Notes under the pieces: model-generated | The model's database searches: none | What the model saw: the letters and a program-made list of their open reading frames with translations, nothing else | What the model was told of the DNA's origin: nothing | In this document: positions 10,103 to 21,302 of the stretch, piece by piece | Numbering within the stretch: position 1 is the first letter of the stretch | Layout: the number at the start of each line of letters is the position of its first letter | Made by a program: the position numbers and the translations under genes | Assembly (NCBI RefSeq): GCF_014633365.1 | Contig: NC_068349.1 | Location: 29,960,753 to 30,024,752 of the forward strand | Origin: Diospyros lotus | Lineage: Eukaryota; Streptophyta; Magnoliopsida; Ericales; Ebenaceae | Length of the DNA stretch: 64,000 bases | Direction of reading: 5' to 3'

Positions 10103-13100
10103 TGTAACACCCCACTTTTCCAATGCGTGTCACTATGCTGGGATTTAACATTTAAATATCGACCTTAAGTACCTTTCTTAACACCTTAAGTATCGTATTT
10201 TAAAGAAAATCCCCAACATATCATAACATATGCAAAAGCAAGATCAAAATCTGATATGGTACATAACCGAATTCACTTTAATTATAACATAGGAAACTGT
10301 ACCATTTGTTTAACATAATATTTCCCAAAAAATATACATAAAGTCCCATTTCTCAACGATAACAACTAAATAACTCCAAATGACATAACAACATTGCATG
10401 ATCATTTCTCAAACATCGTTCGCAATACATAACATTCTTTTATTCTACGAGACTATTCACCAACGGAACATAAGTTTTTCAACATGATTAAAACATATCT
10501 GAATCTTCATGAAGAAACAAAATACTAGAACAACTTGCCAAACCCATCGGACACGACATCTTGTGTCGTTTCATCTCAACCATTTCCTCGCCCTTGTTGC
10601 AAGACCAAACTGGAACGTTTGAATATTCTAGGGGCATAGCCCAAGTTAGATGTTGAATCATCTAAGTGAGAGTTCAAAACAGTTACATGAATGCATGATG
10701 CACAGACATGAACAAACAAACACCCTAGTGTAACTTTCCTGACAAACCAACCCAACACAGAACCCTAGGCAGTCATCCCAGCATGCACACATAGCACGAG
10801 AGATGTAATACCCCAAAAATCTAATGAAGAGGTTGGATATAATGTAAGGGATAGATGATGTAATGAAGTGTGTTTAAATGGAAGTTTTGGATTTGCATGC
10901 AAGTGAAAATGGCTTTAAGGACTTAAATGCAAAATGAAGGATAACTTCTCCAAATAAATGTCATGATAAAGGCTTGTTTGAAAAGCTTTGAGTTGGTAAA
11001 CTTTCATTGGAAGACTTATTGTCATAATGAAGGCTTGTTGGAGAAGCCTTGAGGTGGTAAAATTGTATTGGGTGATTTTATTCAAAAGTCTTAAAGATAG
11101 GAAACCATGATTACCTTTATCCCTTAATTCAAAAGTAATTGAATTTGGAAGCATCCTATTGGCTTTCTAAAAGGTAAGGATAAGATGGGTTGAATAAGTG
11201 GTCACGTAATAGGTAGATGGAAGAATTAGATTGGAGGAATAAGGGCTTCCAAGAGAAGATAAGATCAAAGGGTAAGTTTTTCAAAGATAGTAATTATGGC
11301 TAGGAAGAAAATAGCCAATCAAAAGAGATAAGTGCAACCATAAGCTTGGAGGAAAAAGGGCTATAAAAAGGGGTGGAGAATTGGACCACGTAGAAGGAAA
11401 GAAGGAGTGGAAAAGCAAGGGAGAAAAGAATCCAAAAGAAGAAGGCAAAAGAAGCAAAGTAAAGAGACCAGATTGGAAATCACAAAAAACGAAGAAGAAA
11501 CCTAAAAGGTAAGCCACTTTTATTTTTGTAGGATCGTAGTACACTGAAAGGGGAGTCCATAGGTTCAAATGGAAGTCGAATCGGAGTTAAAATGAAAAGT
11601 TATAGCTGTTTTAAACTTCAAAAGCAAAATCCGTAATAGGGAAGGAGATGGCGCGTGTCCAACCTTCCGGGAGCGCGTGAGGGCGCATCCGGCCTCCGTT
11701 TGGCCTAAAATTTTCACCACTCTTCTCTTACTTTAATTTTATACAATCCCATTAGTAAGATTTAATTTTTGGTTCACCTAAAGCCATGATTTCTGCAGAA
11801 ACAGCCCTAGTACTCAAAAATAGAGCTGCAAACAGTGCTATCGAAGGGAAACGAACGAGGTGAGTGATTCCTGCATGTTTTGTGACACTTTGAGCATGTA
11901 TTTCTTCACTTGTGTATGGATGTTGGCTTGCATATCATGCCTTCGTTGCTTACACGTCTTATTTTCCCTTGGCTATGCATACTCCTTCCGCTTTGTCGGA
12001 CGTCGTGTCATTTGGGTGACTGTGGCGAGTTGGTGGCTTGTCGTGTGTGAACTACCACGGGGGCCTGTGTAAGGGGGCTACCTCGAGCTTGTGTAAGGGG
12101 GTCGAGGGGTTCATACATGGCAAGTAAGGAGGATATCTCGTGCCTGTGTAAGGGGCCCAAGAGGTTACATCTCATGCTTGTTGCTTTGATTATATTTTAT
12201 TTATTTTTGAATGCATCTCGATATTTGTATTTGTGGTTAGTTGTTGAGACATCATAGGGGATCTCGTGCTCTTGCGGTTAGCCTAGACCTTATGCTCTTG
12301 CGGTGAGCCATGAACTTGGGAGATTTGGTTCTTATTTCAGCATATTACTTGGCATAATTGCATATTGCTCTTGCATACATCATTTCCTCTTCTGAGTCAC
12401 TCACTTAGATGTAACAATCTAACTCGGGTGTTTCATACCCTTGGGATATTCAACGTCCCAAGTGTGTTAGACGTGCCAGGTGATCCAGGTCCCAGATCGA
12501 GCAAGGGCAAGGAGGTGGTACTTGGCTAGTTTTGGGTCTGCTACTAGCTATGGGCTTTATTTCATTATGTACCATTGTAATCTCAATATCGTATTGTAAG
12601 TAGCGGTTAGGGAGCTTAAGAATGTATGGTGTTGTGTGCGATTCTATGGCTGTACCGCAAATTCATGTATTCATAAGGGTGATATAGTATTCTAACGTGT
12701 GTGGTACGTGACAGATTTTATTTAAATTGTGGAAATCCTAGCTATTTAGCATACTCAGGTTCGATCCTTGCCTCTGTTGATTAAGGATTTCCATAATGCC
12801 CGTAAATAATGTTAGCTTGTATTTGAAATCATTATGTATTTGGAAAAGTGGCGCGTTACAAGAGACCCCAATATGTTATTCTGACAAACACCCTTGGGGA
12901 ATTTCGGCTACACTATCAAGGCAACATCCCATCTCATTCACAAGTAATGATATGCCAATAATATCATGCCAAGTGAAAAATCATGACTATTGAGGCAACA
13001 ATATATGCACAGATATAACAAGATGTACATAAACTATAAATAATTTGGCAATCTTCATGAATATCATGCTCATTATAGGCAAAAGATACCACATATGAGT

Positions 13101-14595
13101 TTGTGGGGAAAACCACTTGCAACAAAACCAGTTTTTTAGGTAGAACCACTCACCTTGAACGTATCTTAGAACACCTCGATTCTCGTGTTCAATCTCAATT
13201 TTTGTGCCAGGCCTCAATAACTATACTATTACTCAATTCTGAGCTTTAACGTACCCTGGCTATCATATTTATTCAAGGAAGTATCAATACCTATTTTTTC
13301 ATAATTTTCACACAATTTTCTCTTATTTTCTTCCTATTTTTCCCTCAATAATTTCAAAATAAATACCTTCTCAAGTATTTTTTTCAAATTTTTCTCCACC
13401 ATAATTTCTCAAAAAATATAAAAATAAAATTCAAAAAATTCATGTACCTCACATGCCCTCGCGCACCTAACACATGGCATGCACATGGAATATGCACGTG
13501 TGCTGCACACATCTTGTCTTCTCCTATAGACATGTCACCGATGACAACTGCAACTTGCTCTGATCGTTGATCTCTTCCTTCCTTCTTAGCCTATGGACTA
13601 TTTCGAACCCCATGGAACCAACCTTGGCTTGAAACAACCGGCCGAGGTGGCCCAAATCAGCCGTTTATAGTCCGCCTCTGGTGAAGCTCGCATTTTTCGG
13701 CCAAGCTTCATATCCCACCCAAACCTTGATAAAAATTGCTCAAACTCTCCAGAAATGACCCTCCAGACATGGGGAACAAAAACCCCTTAACCAATCCTTT
13801 TGAAACACTCTCATATGCAAGAAATCTAATGCCCTGAAACCCTTGAAACTTTTGGCCTATTTATAGGAAAAACCCAGTAACCCTCCAGCTAATTTGCAAC
13901 CAAGCTTGGTCCCCAAGCATTAGCCTAGGCCTTGTTGGCCCTAGGCGGTTGCAACCGACCTAGATAAGGCCTCCCCCGATAGTGGCAGTGTGGCCACCGT
14001 CCATGGCAAATTTCACACTTACAGTTTCAAAAATTGCACTTTAACCCTTATTTTATTTTCCAATCTCATTTTGGACTTTTCCTTGAAACCCCTAAACTTT
14101 CCAACTATTCCAATAAGACCCATAAGTCCTAAACATTTCATTTCACCCTCGACGATTCAAAAAAAATATTTTTGACCTCTCTCGAGCAAGATTAAGAAAT
14201 TACATTCAGGCCTGAATATATGTTTTGATCGCAAATCCTTTTGTTTCATCCTCAAACCATTTAAGGGTTGTTCCTTATGCAAAACTTGAATCCCCTCAGG
14301 ATTTCGTTAATTTTTTAGATGTCCCTTACAATCATTATGTTTTTCAAACTGAATCATAACTGTACCAAAAAGCATATCTATTCTAACCGCCTTTAATGTC
14401 ATAAATCTCATCTTGAAATGCTCGTCAATGACATATCTTTTTCTTTAGATATTTACATTCTTAAGCATTCCTTATAGTTGATTCGGTCACCCATAACCTT
14501 GGGAAATTACACTATAACCCCAAATCTTCTAAAAATTTCACTTACGACCCAAGTTAAATTACACTTGAGTCCTTTAAAAAATCTCAAGTATTACA
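10103..14595 (-). mobile_element. Long LTR (about 2.43 kb without its nested insertion)
   Basis: The ends are TGTAACACCCC at 10103 and GTATTACA ending 14595. Removing the nested LTR 10804-12860 plus one duplication leaves about 2.43 kb, matching its relatives at 34071-36540 and 36792-39245. Shared blocks include 'tggaacgtttgaatattc' near 10610 and the 'cccctcaggatttcgtta' block near 14295. A minus-strand TATA-like CCTATAAATAGGC at about 13855-13870 suggests minus orientation. The flanking pentamers (CTCAG and CTTCG) do not match, so this may be a recombinant solo LTR or a truncated element. The right flank is copia pol. Confidence 0.75.
10804..12860 (+). mobile_element. Solo LTR nested in another LTR, target duplication AGAGA
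   Basis: The LTR runs TGTAATACCCC...GCGTTACA (2,057 bp) and is flanked by AGAGA at 10799-10803 and 12861-12865. It is homologous to 16168-18038 in the same orientation and to 7551-9525 in reverse. A TATA-like CTATAAAAAGG at about 11351 marks the plus strand as sense. No internal coding region accompanies it, so it is a solo LTR left by LTR-LTR recombination. Confidence 0.93.
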
Positions 14596-16167
14596 CTTCG
14601 ACCTTGTATCATATGCACTTACAAGTGCATCAGAGGTAATTGGAGATGAGCCACTTACTTATGAAGAGTCTGTTCATTTCAAGGATTCTCAAAAATGGAT
14701 AGCAACCATGAAATTTGAAATGAAGTCCCTAAGAAAGAATCAAACTTGGACTCTGATAGATAGGCCTCCATGATAGAGGATTGTAGGTTGTAAATGACAA
14801 TATTTAAGATTAAAGAATGAGTTGGAAAAGATGAGAAACCTAAGTATAAGGCTAAGCTGGTGGTAAGAGAATTCACTCTAGTACCCGAAATTGATTTTAA
14901 TGAAGTATTCTCACCAGTAATAAGGCATATTTCTATTAGAGTTATGCTTGCTATTATAGCTCACTTAAATCTAAGCCTAGAATGAATGGATGTAACCACT
15001 ACCTTTTTACATGGTGAATTAGAAGAAAATATTCTAATTGAATATCCAAAAGAATTTGAATCAGGAGGAAAAGTGGAGCAAGTGTGTTTGTTGAGAAAAT
15101 CCCTCTATGGATTGAAGCAATCGCCCACGCAGTGGTATAAGAAATTTAATACATTCATACTAAAACAAGGGTATGAAAGGAGTTCATATGATTGTTGTGT
15201 GTATTTTAGGCTTGTCTCAAATAAGATCTCTATGTACCTACTCCTATATGTAGATGATATGTTGATACTAATTAAGTTAATCAAATAAGGAGATTTAGGA
15301 ACTAAAGCTGAAATTGAAATCTACCTTTGAAATGAAAGAGTTGGGGAAAGAAATGAAGATCTTAGGTATAGAAATTCAAAGGGACAAACAGCAAAGGAGA
15401 CTCCTACTATCACAGAGATCCTACCTTGAGAAACTTGTCAAGAAGTTTCAGAAGTCAGAAGTTAAGAATGTGAATGTTCCATTTGCTCAACATTTCAAGT
15501 GATCCTCTGAGCAATCACCAATAGATGAAATGAGTATTGAGGAGATGAATAAGATACCCTACTCAAGTGTTGTTTGTAGCCTAATGTATAGCACGATGTG
15601 TACAAGACCTAACCTAGCAAATGCTATGAGTGTTACTAGTAGGTTTATGGAAAATCCTGGACAGGCTTATTGGAATGTAGTAAAATGGATTTTCAGATAC
15701 CTAAAAGGCTTTATTGATATGGTTTTGGCTTATGGTGGAGCTAATATAGAAGAAGAAGCAAGCATCCTTAGATATACAAATGTTGATTATGCAGCAGATC
15801 TAGATAAAAGAAGGTCAACCACAGGTTATGTATTGAAGCTATGGAATTCAATTGTGAGTTGGAAAACAAGGTTGCAATTTGTGGTGGCACTCTTAACCAC
15901 ATAAGTAGAGTATATAGTTGTTTTAGAAGCTATAAAAGAAGCCCTACGGTTGAAAGGTTTAACAAGTGAATTGCTTGGAAAATCTATAAAAGCAACCTTG
16001 ATGTGTGACAGTCAAAGTGCTATACACTTAGTCAAGAATCAAGCTTACCATGAATGAACTAAGCACATAGATGTAAGGCATTTTATCAAAGAGAATCTAG
16101 AAAAGAAGGAAATAAATTTGATAAAAGTTGAAAGGGACAACAATGTTGTTGATATGTTCACTAAGGT
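14596..16167 (+). pseudogene. Ty1/copia pol remnant: RT and RNase H (5' part)
   Basis: Plus-strand translation starts 'YALTSASEVIGDEPLTYEES', the entry to copia RT, then 'FKDSQKWIATMKFEMKSL' (14680-14740). It continues with 'MDVTTTFLHGELEENILIEY' (14986), 'SLYGLKQSPTQWYKKFN', the catalytic 'LLYVDDMLIL' (about 15240-15270), and an RNase H region 'TRPNLANAMSVTSRFMENPG' and 'RRSTTGYVLKLWNS'. It ends in 'VDMFTKV', interrupted at 16167 by a solo LTR. Stops at about 14776, 14980, 15286, 15500, 15902 and 16054 show it is dead. GAG, protease and integrase of this copy are not seen on the left, where a long LTR abuts. Confidence 0.92.
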
Positions 16168-18038
16168 TGTAATACTCCAGAATTTAATGTAAAGGTTGGA
16201 TGTTGCAATAAAGTGTTTCAAATGGAAGTTTAGAATTAAAGTGTAAACATGAATGGTTTTAGGGCATTAAACCGAACTCGAGTGCAAATATCACAACTTG
16301 TAAAAGGGATAGCTTGTTTCCAACAAAAGAAATGAATTCAATAATGAATCCTTATCCTAGAAGCCATTTGTTGGAAAGATATGATTGGTTTGAGAATTTT
16401 CCCTAAAGTCTTAAAGTGTTATGATTGTAATGATTGATTTTTATCCTAAAAGTCTAAACTTGGAAGATTAGGATTGGATAGGATTTCTTGCAAGGGAAGA
16501 ATATGATAAAGCTTATCTTGGAGGTGTATTTGGAGGCCTAGGATTGGAAGAAGTGAAAGCTTGCATTGGAAGCTTGGAAAATTTTTAAAGTTGTGATGAT
16601 TACTAGGGTGGAAAATAAGTAACTTGGAGGCCAAGTGAAATCTTAAAGATTTGGGAATTTAAAGGCTATATAAAGGAAAGGAGGAAACGCCACGTAAAGC
16701 TAAGAAGAAAGAAAGCAAGCAAGTGCAAGAAAAACCAAAGAAGAAAAGATAGAGAGACCTGGTCGGAAAGCCACAAAAACAGAAGGGAATTCGAAGAGGT
16801 AAGCCAATATTCTTTTCATAGGATCGTAGAGCATGAAAATGGGAGTTCGTAGGTTCAAACAGAGAGCGAATCGGAGAAAAAATGAGCAAGTTATAGCATT
16901 TTTAATCTTAGGTTGCGAAATCTGTAACAAGGAGGAGGCGCGTGGCCAACCTTTCGGGGGCGCGTGACGGCGCGTCCGGCCTCCGTCTGGCCTGAAATTT
17001 TTACCATAATTCTCATAATTTAATTATCTACAATCATCATGTAGAAATATTTAAGTTTTGGTTCACTGAAATACGTGATTTCTGCAGAAACAACCCCTAG
17101 TGCTCGAAATCGGGCTGTAAACCGTGCTATCAAAGGGAAATGATCAAAGTGAGTGATTCTTGCATGTTTTGTGACACTTTTAGCATTTGTTGCTTCACTT
17201 GTGTGTGGATGTTGGCTTGTATATCATGCCTTTGTGGCTTACATGTCATATTTTTCCTTGGCTATACATTCCTTCTGCTTTGTCATATATCATGTTTGTG
17301 TCGGTGGCTGTGGCTAGTTGTTGGGCCATCATGGAATAACTCGTACTCTTGCGGTGAGCCAATGGGTGACTATGATGACCGCGAGGGTGATTGTAACACC
17401 CTGGCATTGCTACCACATGGGTGGATTTCATAATGGCATTATTGCATTGCACGCATGTACTTTCTTTTTCTGAGTCACTCACTTAGATGTAATTATTTAA
17501 CTTGGGTGTTTCATACCCCTGGGACATTCAATGTCCCAGATTTAATAGAAATGCTAGGTATTCCAGGTTCTGGTTCGAGCAAGGGCGAAAAGGTGGTACT
17601 TGGCTAGCTTTGGGTTTCGCAGCCAGCTTTGGGATTTTGGTTTCTTTATGTACCTTTGTAAACCAAGTGATGTGTTGTAATAGCAGCTAGGATGCTAAAG
17701 CTTGTGTTAAATACATGGGTTGTGTTGGCGTAATATCTCAATTAGTGCACTTCAAATGTTGTATGGGGAAATTGCCATGATGAGAGTTTATTCGCTAGCT
17801 TGGGCATGTGTTGCAGTTATAACTTCAAGTAGTGCGTTGTGTCTTTTGGGTTTATTAAAAGTTCTATGCGTTTCCAGTACATATAAAGGAATCTAGTGGA
17901 AACCCCATTTGTTTAGCTTTGGTTAAGTTTACAGATTCGATCCAATGCTTCCGTTGATAAGGGTTTCCATAATGCCCGTAGGTGATGTCTTAATTATATT
18001 TCAAGTTATTGTGTATTTGGAAAAAGTGGGGCGTTACA
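16168..18038 (+). mobile_element. Solo LTR inserted in copia pol, target duplication AAGGT
   Basis: The LTR runs TGTAATACTCC...GGGGCGTTACA (1,871 bp), flanked by AAGGT at 16163-16167 and 18039-18043. The copia frame reads 'VDMFTKV' before and 'IPIAKLQHCLGLL' after, the expected contiguous end of a copia polyprotein, so the insertion point is exact. A TATA-like CTATATAAAGG at about 16665 supports plus-sense orientation. It belongs to the same family as 10804-12860. Confidence 0.95.
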
Positions 18039-18140
18039 AAGGTTATTCCGATAGCCAAGTTGCAACACTGTTTGGGACTACTTTAGGTAATCCCAAGCAT
18101 ATGATCAGGTGTGCAAGAAGATCCTAATGAGAGCAGAACA
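18039..18140 (+). pseudogene. Ty1/copia pol remnant: RNase H C-terminal tail
   Basis: This is the continuation of the copia frame after the solo LTR: 'KVIPIAKLQHCLGLL', then a stop at about 18080. The C-terminal 'TK.iP..K..hCl.l.' pattern is the standard end of copia pol. Confidence 0.88.
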
Positions 18141-18149
18141 CTACTCAAG

Positions 18150-18670
18150 TTTGGACTATACTTATGTAAATGATGGAGAATTATTATTTGTTTGAATCGA
18201 GTAAGCCCAAAGACGCGTTCTAATCCTAGTCAAGCTTCAGGTAGTTAGGTAGCAATTACTTAAATGAACTGTAACGGTAACTACCGAAATGCAATGGTGA
18301 CTGCCTATTAACTACCTTATAAAATCCACTTCTATGCATTATAAATAGAAGGTTGGATTGTGCAATCAGGGAGATAGAAAAAAATGAGTGTATCAAGAAA
18401 GGAAAGCCTAGTAAGCAATAGTCTTTGTAATCTATGTGAGTGTGCTCGTGTAATGCTCTCGTGTGTTGTTCATTCAAGAATAGTGGAAGAATTACTCTCA
18501 GTTGAAAAGCTAAATGTGAGGTCATCATTCATATGATGATTTTAGCCACCATAATCCCTTGTGTCTTGTGAGTTCTTGTTTTGTTCTTAATTTTCTTATT
18601 ATTTTATTTTTTGTATTATGTATCTTTTGTGTGTACAATGGTGTGTATGTGAGTGTTATTCAAATGATTC
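18150..18670 (+). mobile_element. Probable copia 3' LTR (boundaries approximate)
   Basis: It follows the copia pol stop and contains a TATA-like CATTATAAATAGAAGG at about 18340 and T-rich downstream sequence. I could not fix TG...CA ends or a target duplication. Confidence 0.45.
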
Positions 18671-18679
18671 CAGTATACA

Positions 18680-18990
18680 ACATTACACATTCAACCCAAT
18701 TACATGTGCTACTCAACTACGAAAGAGTTATGGGATAATGTCACCGAGATGTATTCGGATCTCGGAAACCAATCCCAGGTATATGAACTCACTCTGAAAC
18801 TTGGTGAGATTACCCAAAGTAAGGATAACATCGCTAAGTATTTCCATTCTTCGAAAAGATTATGGCAAGACCTTGACCTGTTTAATGATTATGAGTGGAA
18901 ATCGGTTGATGATTGCAACTATAATACAAAGATAGTTTATGCTAATCATATTTTCAAGTTTCTTATTGGATTAAATATCAAGTCGCGACT
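18680..18990 (+). pseudogene. Ty1/copia GAG fragment
   Basis: The plus-strand frame reads 'TTKELWDNVTEMYSDLGNQS', 'VYELTLKLGEITQSKDNIAK', 'LWQDLDLFNDYEWKS' and 'HIFKFLIGLN'. This is the GAG-polypeptide/UBN2-like region of plant copia elements. It starts and stops abruptly (about 310 bp), so it is a truncated fragment, possibly the 5' part of a second element sharing the LTR-like sequence to its left. Confidence 0.85.
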
Positions 18991-19249
18991 GTTGATCGTT
19001 GGATGTATGGGCATAGCTATTTACTATTGGGATCGATCTTGGAATCCAAGTGTTGAAGGTTAACCGTTGCTTCTTGTTTTGCTTTTCTATCGCCCTAATC
19101 ATCATTATTAATAATTGTCTAGTCCATTCAGTAATTCAAATATTGATTGGTCATTCTTGAGTGGTAAAAATATAGCTATGGGTGAAAAAGGGGCATTGCA
19201 TATAGTCGTGAGGATGAAGTGGTAAAATACTTACGATTATGTGGAAGTT

Positions 19250-19292
<43 letters not shown>

Positions 19293-20490
19293 CTGAATCA
19301 CATTAACCATTAATATGTTCGTTTGTTAATGTTACGTTATGGTTGATTGCCATGGGGCTATATGGGTTGAGAATGTACAACATGGGCATAGTGATGTGTA
19401 TAGCATATGGAAATGTGTGGGCATTGTTTGGAATCTTTGGTGAGTATATGCTTGAAATGTTTGAGTCATGTTGGCATTAATGCACACATACTTTGATCTC
19501 ATGTGATTGTGGTCTATCATTGGGGAAAATGATAAGTGCATGATCTTATATGTAGTTATAAATTTGATTACATGTCCATGATATTAATTTAGTGCGACTA
19601 TTATTTTGCATGATGAACTAAGTTCGCGAGGGGAAAAGGATATCCAAATCAAGCTTGGTAGGCACTTGCCTAGCACGAGGGAGCTTCGGTTCATAATACT
19701 CACCTGGTGAAAAACTAGTTCGTGGGTGGACAGTAGTCCACAAGTTGATGATATGGTATTGTTAGAGTTTGGTAGACAAGTGCTTGATTCGAGAGAGCTA
19801 CGGCTATGAGCTCGGTAAGTGGGACTCAGTCCACAGGTTAAAGATTTAATTGAAATTATGTATGTTACATGTATTTTGAGGCCTTGGGTACTTGTGTGTT
19901 ATGTCTGAGCTCCAAGGACCATATGTGTGTGAATGAGCATGAGCATAAATTACATGGTGTTATGAGTTATGGCATGGATGCATGATGTGGTATATCATGG
20001 TATGGGCATTATGTGGTATAACATGGAATGGGTACAAGATGGGGAATAATATGTCATGGATGTGTCAAATAAAAAAGAGTAAGTCTCCTTTTGTTATATG
20101 CTATTATGATTCACTGTATTAAGGGTACTTATGGTAAGTGGATAATTCCCTTATTGATTCATTGTTTATTGATCCCGTTTATATATTATACTTGCTAGGC
20201 TTTGTGGCTCATATTTGCTTTGCATCATTCCAGGTAAGGATTAAGCTTGGATGAGGGTGAGCCAGTGTAGATTGACCTTAGAAGGGTAGTTATGTGTATG
20301 GAGCAATCTTGAACAACAGATCCGTAAGGGTTTGTGTTGAGGGCAAAAAAAGAGGGTTTGATTTTATATTTAGATTTTGTTACCTTATTTATCTTGAGAT
20401 GTATGGGCGCTTAAGCCCTAATGTGAATGTTTAATGAATGGTGATGTAAATATTTATATTGGCCTCTGTTGTTATTAAATGTTCGGTATC
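18991..20490 (+). mobile_element. LTR-like fragment related to the LTRs at 21303 and 30743
   Basis: Blocks such as 'aaaaggatatccaaa.caagc', 'ttcataatactc.cctgg' and 'tttgtggctcatatttgctttgcatcattcca' match in order 30860-31250, and more loosely 23380-23440. An AT then GT microsatellite lies at 19249-19293. No coding domain is seen. The left boundary is uncertain. Confidence 0.6.
19249..19293. repeat. (AT)n(GT)n microsatellite
   Basis: A compound dinucleotide run of about 45 bp: AT repeats passing into GT repeats. Confidence 0.95.
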
Positions 20491-20499
20491 AAAGCCTGT

Positions 20500-21302
20500 A
20501 TAAAAAAATATTTTGAGGAAATTTCAGACCTTAATAATTGTGAGTGTAGAAATAAAGGTTAACTAAATATGACAATCTTAATGCAAACAACAACACAAGA
20601 AATTAAAACTTGCTGAATGAAAATGTGCTAAAATGAAATACGAAATGAAAAATGGAGCACACAAATTTTTTTATAGTGGTTTGGCTCAACCAACTTACTC
20701 TGCTACTTTAGCTTCTCATCAAGGATTTCAACCAACTCACTAGATAGATTTTTAATTGGGATAAGCTACAATAACTTTACAATAGTTTTTTAAGCCTCAA
20801 CCAAAGCCATTATCTTTTCAAGGATTAGGCGTAACCACTACTTTTTTAGGAATCAAGTGAAACCTCTTGAAAAGGATCAATCAGAACCATAAAAAGCTCA
20901 CAAGAAGCAAAGATTAAGAGTACAAGAGAAGCTTTATAGTAACAACTCACAATAGAAAACTAATGTTTCTCTCAAACAACAGAGATTTAAAAATAAAAAG
21001 GCAAGATCTCTCTCTCTCTCTCTGTCCCTATTTTTACAGCCAATAAAAAGGAAAGCTTGAACGACTTCTTTGGCTTAGGATAGGAGTGTGAAGTATTTAA
21101 AAAGCTCTATTTTCTTTAACCTCTTCTTCCTTTTATACTCTTCTCTTCATAGTTGTTAAGACAGTTATCATGAGAATAAAAAATTTGATTTCCTGCAGAA
21201 ACAATTTTCTTTTCTCTCAAAATAGTGGTTAGAATATTCAAATATCATGCTAAATATGTGAGAGAAAATTTAGAGCCATAAAGGTGTCTTAATAGTCAAA
21301 GT
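20500..21302 (-). mobile_element. SIRE-like copia LTR fragment, minus copy, left part
   Basis: It contains the family core 'tatagtggtttg...aacc...actaccttagct' near 20675-20720 and a minus-sense array of 'ccttg/ctagc' stretches, as at 29400-29650 and 32390-32620. It is interrupted at 21302 by a solo LTR and resumes at 23783. Family assignment rests on the LTR end sequences seen at 29235 and 42870. Confidence 0.55.
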
